The position numbers were made by a program, and so were the translations under genes. Shown piece by piece: positions 17,817-25,962 of a DNA stretch of 35,432 nt. This stretch comes from Anaerolineales bacterium (lineage in GTDB: Bacteria > Chloroflexota > Anaerolineae > Anaerolineales > UBA6663): positions 1 through 35,432 of the forward strand of contig JADZEK010000145.1 in NCBI GenBank assembly GCA_020850595.1, in the 5' to 3' direction. Each line of letters begins with the position of its first letter. Position 1 is the first letter of the stretch. Below the pieces are notes generated by a model that saw only the letters and a list, made by a program, of their open reading frames with translations, was not told the DNA's origin and made no database searches.

Positions 17817-19133
17817 ATGGAAGATGATCTCGAACTGCGCCGTTATCTTCGCGCCCTGTTCCGCCGGGGCTGGCTCATCGCGCTGCTGGCCGTGGTGGGC
17901 GCGGCGGCGGGCTTTGGGCTGGCCGCGCTGCGCCCGGCGACCTACCAGGCGCTGGCGCTCTTGGCCGTGAGCCGCCCGGTGTTTGCGCTCAACCTGACGG
18001 GCGTGGACGAGAACACGGCGGTGCCATTGAAGCTGTATGGCGAGCTGGCGCTCTCGGACGGCGTGCTGCAAAACCTGGCGGCGGCGCTGGAGGCCGCGGG
18101 CCGCCCGCCGGGCAGCCTGCTGCTGCTGCGGGCGCGTCTGTCGGCGACGGCCGCCAGCGACACGGGCTTGCTGCGCCTGAGCGCGACCGACAGCACCAGC
18201 GCCGGCGCGGTGCAGACCGCCAACCTGTGGGCCGAGTTGATCCTGGCGCAAGCCGTGGCGCTGTATGGCCCCGACAGCCCGCAGATGGCGAGCTACGCGG
18301 CGCAGTTGGAAGCCGCCCGCCTGACGCTGGAGGCGGCCGACGCCGCCCGGGCCGCCTACCAGAGCCAGAACGAGGCGGCCGTGTACGAGGCGCAGTTGTA
18401 CAGCCTGAAAATTCAACTGGCCGCGGCCTACGACCGGCAGACACGCTATACGCTGCTGCTGGACGACGCGCGCGCGCTGGCCGCCCGCCTGGACCAGCAG
18501 AACCCCAGCGACCCGGCCGCCACGACCGATGAAGCTACGCTGCTGCTGCTGGTGGCCGAGGCCACTAACAGCGGGCTGGCGCTGCCGACCACCTCGGCGG
18601 GCACGGTGAAAGCGGAGGGCGACACCCGGGTGGATATCTGGCAGCCGGGCGTGACGCCGCTGCAAGTGCAGATCAGCATTCTGGGCGGCGCCTCCAGCCA
18701 GAGCGTGGGCACGCTGGCCGAAGCGGTGGACGCCTTTGCCGCCGATGTGGCGGCGCGCGCCACGGCGGCGGGCAGCGCGGCCGAAGCCCTCCAGCCGCAG
18801 TTGATCGAGCGCCAGGCGGCGCTGGCCCAGGCGCTGAGCGCGGCTTCCCAATATGGCACGGCCGTGGCGCTGGCCGAGGCGCAATACACCACCCTGGCCG
18901 GGTTAGTGAGTCAAGCTCAGATCGCCGCGCAAGACGCGGCCGGACTGGTGCGCATCGCCAGCCCGGCCACCAACGCCGGCCTGGCCGGCCGCTCGGGCCG
19001 GCTGATCGCCGGGGCGATTGGCGCGCTCGGCGGGCTGATCGGGGCGGTGGTGGTCCTCGCGGCGCTGGAATGGTGGCGCACGCCGTTGTCTGCGCCGCGC
19101 GCCGCCGAGGCCGCCGCCGACCACGCCGCCTAG
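17817..19133 (+). CDS. Wzz-like polysaccharide co-polymerase
   Basis: The protein has 438 residues from the ATG at 17817 (GAGGAAA upstream). A short cytoplasmic start MEDDLELRRYLRALFRRGW leads into a first membrane segment (about 20-40), then a long extracytoplasmic part rich in Ala/Leu helices that should form coiled coils. A second membrane segment near the C-terminus (RLIAGAIGALGGLIGAVVVL) is followed by a short tail. This topology is that of Wzz/PCP proteins, which set chain length for Wzy polymerases. There is no attached tyrosine-kinase domain and no separate kinase gene in the window, so it is a kinase-free co-polymerase or relies on a kinase elsewhere. Confidence 0.85.
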   Translation: MEDDLELRRYLRALFRRGWLIALLAVVGAAAGFGLAALRPATYQALALLAVSRPVFALNLTGVDENTAVPLKLYGELALSDGVLQNLAAALEAAGRPPGSLLLLRARLSATAASDTGLLRLSATDSTSAGAVQTANLWAELILAQAVALYGPDSPQMASYAAQLEAARLTLEAADAARAAYQSQNEAAVYEAQLYSLKIQLAAAYDRQTRYTLLLDDARALAARLDQQNPSDPAATTDEATLLLLVAEATNSGLALPTTSAGTVKAEGDTRVDIWQPGVTPLQVQISILGGASSQSVGTLAEAVDAFAADVAARATAAGSAAEALQPQLIERQAALAQALSAASQYGTAVALAEAQYTTLAGLVSQAQIAAQDAAGLVRIASPATNAGLAGRSGRLIAGAIGALGGLIGAVVVLAALEWWRTPLSAPRAAEAAADHAA

Positions 19134-19140
19134 CCCGCGG

Positions 19141-19971
19141 ATGGACGCCCCCGCGCCCGCGGCGGATACGCCCGCTATCTTGGTCGTTTCGTTCGACGCT
19201 TACCAAGACCTGTGGCCGGTCTTCTTTCAGCTCTTCTTTAAGTATTGGCCCGACTGCCCCTACCCGGTGTATTTGGGGACCAACCACGCCACCTACGCGC
19301 ACCCACGCGTGACGCCGGTGCTGATCGGGGCCGACCAGGACTACAGCGCCAACCTGCTGGCCATGCTGGCGCAGGTGCCGCATACCTGGGTCATCACCTG
19401 GATTGAGGATCGGCCGCCCAGCGCCCGCGTAGACACGGCCCGCGTGGCGCAGGCCATCGCCCAGGCCCAGCAGCGCCAGGCCGCCTATCTGAAGTTGATC
19501 TCCATCTACCCGCTGGCGCTGACGCCGGCCGGTGAGATCGGCGAGATCGCGCCCGGCGACCGCTACCGGGTGAGCCTGACGGTGGCGTTGTGGCGGGCCG
19601 CGGCGCTGCGCCAACTGCTGCGGCCGGGCGAAAGCGCCTGGGATATCGAGCGGCAGGGCAGCCGGCGGGCCGACGAGGTAACAGGCGGCTTCTATGGGCT
19701 AAGCTTCGCCACGCGCTGGCGGCCACCCATTCCGCAGCGCCATATCGTGCTCAAGGGCCGGCTCATGCGCGGGGCGCTACCGTTCTTGGAGCGCGAGGCG
19801 CTGCGGGCGCGGCTGGCGCGGTGGCCGGTGCAAACTATCGGCGCGTGGCTGTACGATTGGGCCTATTACCGCGCCTACGACGCGCTCTACCTGCTGCGCT
19901 GGGCGGCCGCCCGCCTGCGCCGTCCGTCGCACGCGAACCCGGCCATCCCCTCCAATGCGCCTCGGCATTAA
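19141..19971 (+). CDS. Putative glycosyltransferase, unassigned family
   Basis: The protein has 276 residues and begins 7 bases after the wzz stop. It has no signal peptide or clear membrane segment. AILVVSFDAYQDLWPVFF resembles the first strand of a GT-A fold. The segment VALWRAAALRQLLRPGESAWD with a following IERQGSRR matches a pattern I associate with putative polysaccharide glycosyltransferases ('LLrpGEspWefE..GS.R'). A plain DxD motif is not obvious; TWIEDRPP near residue 84 is one candidate. Its 3' end overlaps the next gene by 17 bases, showing tight coupling. The function is inferred from context and this pattern only. Confidence 0.65.
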   Translation: MDAPAPAADTPAILVVSFDAYQDLWPVFFQLFFKYWPDCPYPVYLGTNHATYAHPRVTPVLIGADQDYSANLLAMLAQVPHTWVITWIEDRPPSARVDTARVAQAIAQAQQRQAAYLKLISIYPLALTPAGEIGEIAPGDRYRVSLTVALWRAAALRQLLRPGESAWDIERQGSRRADEVTGGFYGLSFATRWRPPIPQRHIVLKGRLMRGALPFLEREALRARLARWPVQTIGAWLYDWAYYRAYDALYLLRWAAARLRRPSHANPAIPSNAPRH

Positions 19972-21073
19972 GTTCACGCCCACCCACACGACCGTCGGCG
20001 GCAGCCAGATGACACTGGCCAAGCATTTGCTGCCGGCCCTGCACGCGCAACACGCCGACCTGGTGCTGTTGACGGCCATGCCCGAAATCTTTGGACCGCT
20101 GGCCCAGCAGGTGCCGGTCGTGCCGGTGCGCAGCCCGTTCTTACAGCCGGGGCTGGCGGGCAAGGCGCTGGCCTTCCTGCAACAACAACTGAACGGGGCC
20201 GCCCCCGCGCGGCGCGCCGGCTGCGACGTGGTCTTCATCCCCTATATTTATGAGGTGCAGCCCGGCGTGCGCCCGCCGCAGGTGGTCATCGTACATGATC
20301 TGATTCCGCTGCATTACCCAGCTCACTTTCGCGTGACAGCGGCGCTGTGGCGGGCGGTGTACCTGCCAGCGTTGACCCGCGCAGCGGCCATAATCACCGA
20401 CTCGGCCTACACGCGGGCCGACTTGCTGGCGCGTACCAGCCTACCGCCGGAGCGGGTGCATGTGGCCGGGTTTGGGTTCGCGCCAAGCGCCGGCGACCGT
20501 ACCTGGCCGGAGAGCGTGCCGCCGGGGCCGTATCTGCTGTACGTCTCCAGTTCCTGGTATCCTTACAAGAATATCGTGGGGCTGCTCCGGGCCATGGCCC
20601 AACTCGGCGACCGGCTGCCGCACCGGCTGGTGATCGTGGGGCAGCGCGTGCCGCGCTTCGCGGCCGAGGTAGAGCAGACGCTGGCTGACCTAAAGTTGGC
20701 TGAGCGGGTGACGCTGCTCTCACACGTGCCAGACACAGAACTGGGCCGGGTGTACCGCAATGCCGACCTGTTTGTCTATCCGTCGCTGTTCGAGGGCTTT
20801 GGCATTCCCCCCCTAGAAGCAATGGCGAACGAAGTCCCGGTCGTCGCGGTCCAGGCGACCTCCATCCCCGAGGTGTGCGGGGAGGCCGCGCTATACGTGC
20901 CCCCCGGAGACGTGGAGGCGCTGGCCCAGGGCATCTGGCAGGGTGTAACAGACGAAACCCTCCGCGCGCAGCTGCGACAGGCCGGCCGCGAACAGGCCAA
21001 GCGCTTCACCTGGGCGGGCATGGCGGCGCGGGTGCTGGCCGTGTGCCGCGCGGTGGCGGAGGGCCGCCCATGA
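19955..21073 (+). CDS. GT4-family glycosyltransferase
   Basis: The protein has 372 residues and a GT-B fold. The N-terminal half starts MRLGIKFTPTHTTVGGSQ, a Gly loop for binding the acceptor lipid side. The linker region has VIVHDLIPLHYP and IITDSAYTRADL. The C-terminal half has PYLLYVSSSWYPYKN, RVTLLSHVPDTELGRVYRNAD and the sugar-nucleotide motif FEGFGIPPLEAMA (E-x7-E, near 281-290). These are hallmarks of retaining GT4 enzymes that add sugars to undecaprenyl-linked intermediates at the cytoplasmic face. The donor is unknown. Its stop overlaps the flippase start (ATGA). Confidence 0.93.
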   Translation: MRLGIKFTPTHTTVGGSQMTLAKHLLPALHAQHADLVLLTAMPEIFGPLAQQVPVVPVRSPFLQPGLAGKALAFLQQQLNGAAPARRAGCDVVFIPYIYEVQPGVRPPQVVIVHDLIPLHYPAHFRVTAALWRAVYLPALTRAAAIITDSAYTRADLLARTSLPPERVHVAGFGFAPSAGDRTWPESVPPGPYLLYVSSSWYPYKNIVGLLRAMAQLGDRLPHRLVIVGQRVPRFAAEVEQTLADLKLAERVTLLSHVPDTELGRVYRNADLFVYPSLFEGFGIPPLEAMANEVPVVAVQATSIPEVCGEAALYVPPGDVEALAQGIWQGVTDETLRAQLRQAGREQAKRFTWAGMAARVLAVCRAVAEGRP

Positions 21074-22662
21074 CGGTAGCCCCGCGCCGCAGCCTGCTGC
21101 GCTCGTCCGTCATCATCTCCGGGCTGGCGGCCGGCGTATCAGCGCTGGGCTTCGCCAACCAACTGCTGGTAGCGCACTTCTTCGGCGCCGGGCCGGAGCT
21201 AGACGCCTATTTCGTGGGCGTCAGCCTGCCGCTGCTGCTCATCAGCCTGGTGAACGGCATGTTCGCCTATTGGCTGGTGCCGCAGTTGGTGCGCGAGCGC
21301 GCGGGCGCGGCGCAGGCGTATGCGCTCTTCGCGGGGCAACTGCTGCTCGGGCTGGCGCTCATCGGCGGCGCGGTAGCCGGGCTGGCCGGCCTGGCCGCGC
21401 CGGGGCTGCTGCGGCTGATGGCCCCCACCCTGGCCCCCGCGCTGTACGCCGAAGCCACGCTCATCAACCGGCTGGGCTGGCTGTCATTTGCTTGCGCGGT
21501 GGGCCTGTATTATCTCGGCGCCATGCACAACACCGGCGAGCGCTTCATCCTGCCGGTCATCGCCGGCATGCTGCCGCCGACGGGCATGATTGGATTTTGC
21601 CTGGCCTGGGCCGAGCGCCTGGGGCCGGCGGCGCTGGCCTGGGGGCAGGCCACGGGCTTCGCCGCGGGCGTGCTGCTGCTGCTGCCGGGCTGCTGGGGTG
21701 AACTGCGCTTTGGCGGCGGGGCAGCCGCGACCTGGCGGGCGCTGCGCCCGGTGCTCAGCCCGCTGCCGCTGGTGGTGCTCTCCATGCTGTGCTTTAGCAT
21801 TTACGGCACGGTAGACGCGGTGTGGGCCTCGCGCCTGGGCGAGAGCCAGGTGTCCTATTTGGGCTATGCCCAGCGGCTGCTGGTGGCGGTGGCAAATGTG
21901 ATTACGCTCGGGCCGATGACGGTGATCTTGCCGCGCCTGGCCGCCGCCGCGCACGCCGGGCAGCGCGAGCAGTTTCTGCGTGAGACGCGGCTGGTGCTGC
22001 GGCTGGTGCTGGCGCTGGCGGCCCTGATGGCAGTCGGGCTGGCGGCGCAGGCACTGCCGTTCGTGACGCTGCTGTTCGAGCGCGGGGCCTTCACCCCCGC
22101 CGACGCCGCGGGGCTGGCCACCACGCTGCCGGGCCTGCTGCTAGGGATGGTCGCCATGGCCGGCACAACCATCCTGTTCCGCGCACTGCACGCCCGCCAC
22201 GACCGGCGGGCTGCGGCGGCGCTGGGGGCGCTGGGCACGGTGACCTACTTCGCGCTCTCCGGGCTGCTGAGCCAACGCTGGCAACTCGGGGGCATCGTGG
22301 CGGCCTACGCGCTCACCTGGTGGCTGCTGCTGGCGCTGACGGCCTGGCGGGTGTGGGCGGCCGAGCACGCGGCGCGCCTCAACCGCGACATGCTGCTGTT
22401 CACGGCCCGGCTGCTGATTGCCACAGCCGTCAGCGGCGCGGCCGGGCTGCTAGCCCACGGGTGGCTGCTGCCGGCCGGCATGAGCTGGGGCGCGCCGGCG
22501 CTGGCGCTGCGGCTGGCGGCCTGCGGCGCGCTGGGGGCGCTAGCCTTTGGGGTGACGGCCGTGTGGGTGCTGCCCATTGCGGAGCTGCGCCTGCCGCTGG
22601 AACGGCTGCCGTTATGGCGGCGGCTGGCGGCGGCCTGGACCCCGGCACGGGTGCGGTCGTGA
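21070..22662 (+). CDS. Lipid-linked oligosaccharide flippase (MurJ/MviN/Wzx superfamily)
   Basis: The protein has 530 residues and about 13-14 hydrophobic segments of the MOP superfamily. MurJ-like wording includes SALGFANQLLVAHFFGAGPELDAYFVG at the N-terminus and the stretch around VDAVWASRLGESQVSYLGYAQRL. MurJ flips lipid II, and relatives in polysaccharide clusters flip undecaprenyl-linked repeat units. Location between a GT4 gene and a polymerase-like gene makes the latter (Wzx) role more likely. The ATG at 21070 overlaps the preceding stop by 4 bases, and its own TGA overlaps the next start (GTGA). Confidence 0.9.
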   Translation: MTVAPRRSLLRSSVIISGLAAGVSALGFANQLLVAHFFGAGPELDAYFVGVSLPLLLISLVNGMFAYWLVPQLVRERAGAAQAYALFAGQLLLGLALIGGAVAGLAGLAAPGLLRLMAPTLAPALYAEATLINRLGWLSFACAVGLYYLGAMHNTGERFILPVIAGMLPPTGMIGFCLAWAERLGPAALAWGQATGFAAGVLLLLPGCWGELRFGGGAAATWRALRPVLSPLPLVVLSMLCFSIYGTVDAVWASRLGESQVSYLGYAQRLLVAVANVITLGPMTVILPRLAAAAHAGQREQFLRETRLVLRLVLALAALMAVGLAAQALPFVTLLFERGAFTPADAAGLATTLPGLLLGMVAMAGTTILFRALHARHDRRAAAALGALGTVTYFALSGLLSQRWQLGGIVAAYALTWWLLLALTAWRVWAAEHAARLNRDMLLFTARLLIATAVSGAAGLLAHGWLLPAGMSWGAPALALRLAACGALGALAFGVTAVWVLPIAELRLPLERLPLWRRLAAAWTPARVRS

Positions 22663-24173
22663 CGGCCAACCCCGCGGCCCTGCGCCGCGCCGACACCCGA
22701 GAGCGCCTGGTACGGCTGGGCACCCGCCTGGGGCCGTATGCCCGGGCCGCGGCCTGGTGCGCGCTGCTGGCGCTGCTGTGGCGCTTCGAAGCGCCGAGCC
22801 TGTGGCACACACTGGCGGCGAGCTTCGCGGCGCTGGGCGCGGCGCTGGCGCTGATCGAGATCGGCGCCCGGCAGGGCTACCTGGCCTCGCGCAACGCCTG
22901 GGTCGTCGCCTTCCTGCTCAAGCTGACGCTCTCGTTCCTCATCACCAGCTATTTGTGGGCCGAGCCGCTGACCAAGCTCAACCTGCTGCGCGTGGCGGCG
23001 GTCGTCCCCGGCGTGCAGGACTCCAACCTGTACGACTATCAGGCCGTGCTGGCCGCCACGAGCGGCTTTCGCCTGGAGGTCTTGAACTTCACCTGGCAGT
23101 CGTTCGGCATCGTCACCTACCTGGCCTCGATCTACCGCGTCTTCGGCGTCAGCGTCTGGTACGTTGCGCTGTTCAACGCCGTGCTGGCGCTGCTGGGCGT
23201 GATCGCGCTGGCGGGGCTGCTGACCACGCTCGACCCGGCGCACCGCCGCCAGTGGCAGTGGGCGCGCTTCGCCATGCTCATCCCCTACGTGGCGTATTTC
23301 GACGCCACGCCGGCCAAAGAGCCATTGACCTTTGGGCTGTTTTACTTCACGCTGCTGTTCATGGTCCGGCTGATCATTCGCCAGGGCAGCCTGGCGCGCA
23401 ATGGGTTTATGGCGTTGGCCGGGCTGGCCTTCCTGGCGCTGGTGCGGCCCAACGTGGCGCTGCTGCTGCTGATCCCCAACATCCTGGTGCTGGTGCTGCG
23501 GCTGGGCGCGCGGCGCGGTCTGGCGATGCTGGGGTTGGCGCTGTTGCTGGTGCTGGGCCTCATGTCGGTCACGGGCAACGTCGCCCGGATCATGAACAAC
23601 TATTTCAACCCGGAGGCCTGGCTCGCCGCGCTGGCCAAATTCTGGGCCGATCGGCAGGCCGTGGGTGACCACCCGCTAAAGCTGCTGGTCGGCGATCTGC
23701 TGCTGCCGCGCTCACTGGCCGGCCTGGTGGCGCTGGCGCCGGTGCGGGCCGTGGTGTGGTTCTTCCTGCCGTACCCCATCATTGTGCCCAACTTCGAGAC
23801 GCTGCTCAACCTGCGCGGGCTGCTGGCGACCGACCCAATCCAGGTGGTGCTGTTTGGGGCCGACCTGTCGGCGCTGATCAGCACCTGGCTGCTGATTCTG
23901 TGGTCGCCGTTCCTGGCGGCGGCGGTCTTTGCGCGGCGCACGTGGCGCAGCCCCGGCTTCAAGCTGATCTTACTCAACTTATTCTCGCTCGTATTGATCA
24001 TCAGCAACATCCAATTCATCATGGGCCGGCGCTACCGCACGCTGTTGGAGCCGCTCATCTTCGCTGTGGCCCTGTGGGGCGCCGTGCATGGCCGGCCCGC
24101 CAAGTACCAACTGATCTTTTACGCGCTGCTGATCGGCGGTGTGGTGATTGTCGAGCTCATCTCCTTTGGCTGA
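22659..24173 (+). CDS. Polytopic membrane protein, candidate Wzy-type polymerase
   Basis: The protein has 504 residues from the GTG at 22659, which overlaps the flippase stop; the longer frame upstream is a shadow of the flippase gene. About 11-12 membrane segments are visible. Features include SFLITSYLWAEPL, LYDYQAVLAATSGF, PYVAYFDATPAKEPLTFGL (a conserved-looking Lys-Glu in a loop) and FIMGRRYRTLLEPLIF near the end. The spread resembles EpsG/Wzy-like polymerases or GT-C enzymes; family assignment by eye is uncertain. Position directly after Wzx and downstream of Wzz supports polymerase. Its last 25 codons recur in degenerate form at 25855-25932. Confidence 0.7.
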   Translation: MTANPAALRRADTRERLVRLGTRLGPYARAAAWCALLALLWRFEAPSLWHTLAASFAALGAALALIEIGARQGYLASRNAWVVAFLLKLTLSFLITSYLWAEPLTKLNLLRVAAVVPGVQDSNLYDYQAVLAATSGFRLEVLNFTWQSFGIVTYLASIYRVFGVSVWYVALFNAVLALLGVIALAGLLTTLDPAHRRQWQWARFAMLIPYVAYFDATPAKEPLTFGLFYFTLLFMVRLIIRQGSLARNGFMALAGLAFLALVRPNVALLLLIPNILVLVLRLGARRGLAMLGLALLLVLGLMSVTGNVARIMNNYFNPEAWLAALAKFWADRQAVGDHPLKLLVGDLLLPRSLAGLVALAPVRAVVWFFLPYPIIVPNFETLLNLRGLLATDPIQVVLFGADLSALISTWLLILWSPFLAAAVFARRTWRSPGFKLILLNLFSLVLIISNIQFIMGRRYRTLLEPLIFAVALWGAVHGRPAKYQLIFYALLIGGVVIVELISFG

Positions 24174-24225
24174 GGCCCGGAACATAGTGGGTCAACTCAC
24201 AACCAGGCAGAATTTTGCACGAGCG

Positions 24226-24353
24226 TTTGGGCTAGTGTCGTCTGAGGCAGGCAAGCGGTCCGCGGGGGGCGCATCGTCGTCCAGCCAAAAGGCCGGCCGG
24301 CGTAGGCCGCGTTGAAAAAAGCTGCGCTCCCAGCGGTCAGCGCGGCGCGCCGG
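24226..24353 (+). repeat. Diverged direct repeat, left copy (flanks fkbM island)
   Basis: This stretch starts TTTGGGCTAGTG and is roughly three-quarters identical by eye to 25724-25848 in the same orientation, sharing for example CTGAGGCAGGCAAGCG and GTTGAAA. It lies in the 380-base gap (24174-24553) after the polymerase-like gene; apart from a promoter the rest of that gap shows nothing recognisable. Confidence 0.7.
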
Positions 24354-24371
24354 CCGCCGCCAATGCGGCTG

Positions 24372-24380
24372 TGCTATAGT
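24372..24380 (+). promoter_or_regulatory. Extended -10 promoter of the first fkbM gene
   Basis: TGCTATAGT (TG-n-TATAGT) lies about 170 bases before the coding start, just after the left repeat copy, giving a leader of about 165 bases. Confidence 0.5.
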
Positions 24381-24553
24381 AGCGCCGCGCCTCTCGCGAG
24401 TAGCCAAGTCGTCAGCGCTGGCAACCGTTTCACTACTCCCTATGGGGCCAGCGGCGCCTGACACTGCTCCGAGTTTGTGCTTGCGAATCGCATTGCGGCC
24501 GCCTGAGAAGTACGCAGATTACTGTCCAAGACACGCAGCATATCAGGGTGAAA

Positions 24554-25411
24554 ATGCGACTCATTTCGCTTCTAAAGTCAATCGCGGAACGCTTTCCTAA
24601 AATTGCCCTGACATATAGATTGGTGCGAGATGGCTGGCAGGCGTTTGACAAACCCGAGGAAACCCCCCTGGGGTTTAAATTCGTTGGGAACAGAGCGATG
24701 CGGCAAGGCGCGTTTGAACCCGAAGAAACAGAAATTGTCTTGCGACTCCTGCAAAGCGTGGATGTATTCTTGAATGCCGGCGCGAATATTGGCTACTACT
24801 GTTGCATTGCGCTTAGTCGGAATAAGCCGGTTGTCGCATTTGAACCCATGGCGCTCAATCTTCAATGCCTCCTGGTGAACGTAAAAGCTAACAACTGGGA
24901 AAGTATGCTGGAGGCCTTTCCTTTGGCCCTCAGCAATAAGGTGGGCATTGTTGAAATGTATGGCAGTGGGACCGGCGCATCGCTGGTAAAAGGTTGGGCC
25001 GGGACATCGGAGCAGAATGCGACTTTAGTGCCGACTTCAACGCTAGACATTGTGTTGGGCGCTAGGTTTCAAGGTCGGAGATGCCTTATTCTTGTTGACA
25101 TTGAGGGCGCCGAGAAACAAATGCTCGAGGGCGCCTCCACCTTTTTATGTTTTGAGCCAAAACCAATCTGGATGGTTGAAATATCAGTTTCCGAACATCA
25201 ACCCCAAGGCACAAAAGTCAACGCAAATCTACTCGAGACTTTTCAGATATTTTGGGCGAGAGGTTACGAGGCCTGGACGGCCAACAAGCAGTGCCGCCAA
25301 GTACATCCTGAAGAGCTGGAGGCCATAGTAACAAGCGGCAACGATACTTTGCACACCCACAATTTCCTTTTTATGGAGAAGGGCAGCCAAGCTGATTTGT
25401 TGGGCGCGTGA
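24554..25411 (+). CDS. FkbM-family methyltransferase, low-G+C acquired gene
   Basis: The protein has 285 residues. The SAM-binding core is DVFLNAGANIGYYCCIAL (motif I), VVAFEPMALNLQCLLVNV (motif II, acidic Glu) and the FkbM hallmark TSTLDIVL with LVDIEGAEKQMLEGA. FkbM enzymes O-methylate sugars or other hydroxyls. Two 60-base samples of this gene hold 31 and 29 G/C (about 50%), against about 73% in a sample of the gene before it, and codon use is visibly A/T-richer. It is therefore probably a recent acquisition. It sits alone between two diverged direct repeats. The ATG at 24554 is used; a GTG two codons earlier is possible. A second FkbM gene follows 0.55 kb downstream. Confidence 0.9.
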   Translation: MRLISLLKSIAERFPKIALTYRLVRDGWQAFDKPEETPLGFKFVGNRAMRQGAFEPEETEIVLRLLQSVDVFLNAGANIGYYCCIALSRNKPVVAFEPMALNLQCLLVNVKANNWESMLEAFPLALSNKVGIVEMYGSGTGASLVKGWAGTSEQNATLVPTSTLDIVLGARFQGRRCLILVDIEGAEKQMLEGASTFLCFEPKPIWMVEISVSEHQPQGTKVNANLLETFQIFWARGYEAWTANKQCRQVHPEELEAIVTSGNDTLHTHNFLFMEKGSQADLLGA

Positions 25412-25723
25412 TTCGGCCTTGAGTTTGGCGGCGGTAGCATAGCAGCTATTTATAACTGCTTGTCCCACACGGCGGCTGGCAACCACCGGAACCCATGCAA
25501 GACTTTGAATGACCCGCTCCTGTTTATCATGGCCGAATGCGTGCCGCGAGACTGAATGAGGGCAAGCATGCTACCGGGCAAGGCATCATCACACCAGGGC
25601 GATGATGCTGGCGCTCATGGCGGGTCTGCAACTCCGCTAGCATTGGGGTGAGGGTCCATTAATCCTAACGGGGACCACCCCGCATCGTGGCTTCTCACTA
25701 CCGGACAGAACTCAGGACCAACA
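25412..25723. other. Non-coding gap after the first fkbM gene
   Basis: Base composition is intermediate (32 of 60 G/C in one sampled line). There is one inverted repeat around 25649-25684 (GGGGT..GGTCC with GGACC.CCCC) without a T-run. No open frame or known RNA is recognised; it reads as decayed sequence belonging to the fkbM island. Confidence 0.5.
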
Positions 25724-25848
25724 TTTGGGCTTGTGAAGCCTGAGGCAGGCAAGCGCTACGCAGGGGCATATCGTCATCCAACCAAACAGGTCAGCCAGCG
25801 TGGGCCGAGTTGAAAGAAGCTAAGCTCTCGGCGGTTAGCACGGCGCCT
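25724..25848 (+). repeat. Diverged direct repeat, right copy
   Basis: This is the counterpart of 24226-24353 in the same orientation, starting TTTGGGCTTGTG. It runs straight into the degenerate polymerase-tail fragment. Confidence 0.7.
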
Positions 25849-25854
25849 GGCGAG

Positions 25855-25932
25855 CCAGCCAAGTACCAACTGATCTTTTACGCTCTGCGCATCGGCGGCG
25901 TGGTATTGGTAGAGCTAATTCCCCTCGGCTAG
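25855..25932 (+). pseudogene. Degenerate copy of the 3' end of the polymerase-like gene
   Basis: The frame reads PAKYQLIFYALRIGG then VVLVELIPLG and a stop. It matches the C-terminus of the gene at 22659-24173 (PAKYQLIFYALLIGG, VVIVELISFG) with several substitutions. No upstream part of the gene is present, so this is a remnant from a duplication or recombination event. It lies 30 bases before the second fkbM gene. Confidence 0.8.
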
Positions 25933-25962
25933 GCGGCGCCGGCCGGGCATAAGGCAAGCGGC

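Noticed and set aside
22305..23672. Minus-strand frame of 455 codons opposite the flippase and polymerase-like genes
   Set aside because: It is a shadow frame; the plus-strand genes have clear membrane topology and coupled starts.
24226..25848. Insertion sequence carrying fkbM
   Set aside because: The flanking repeats are direct, diverged and long, and no transposase or terminal inverted repeats are visible; a recombination island fits better.
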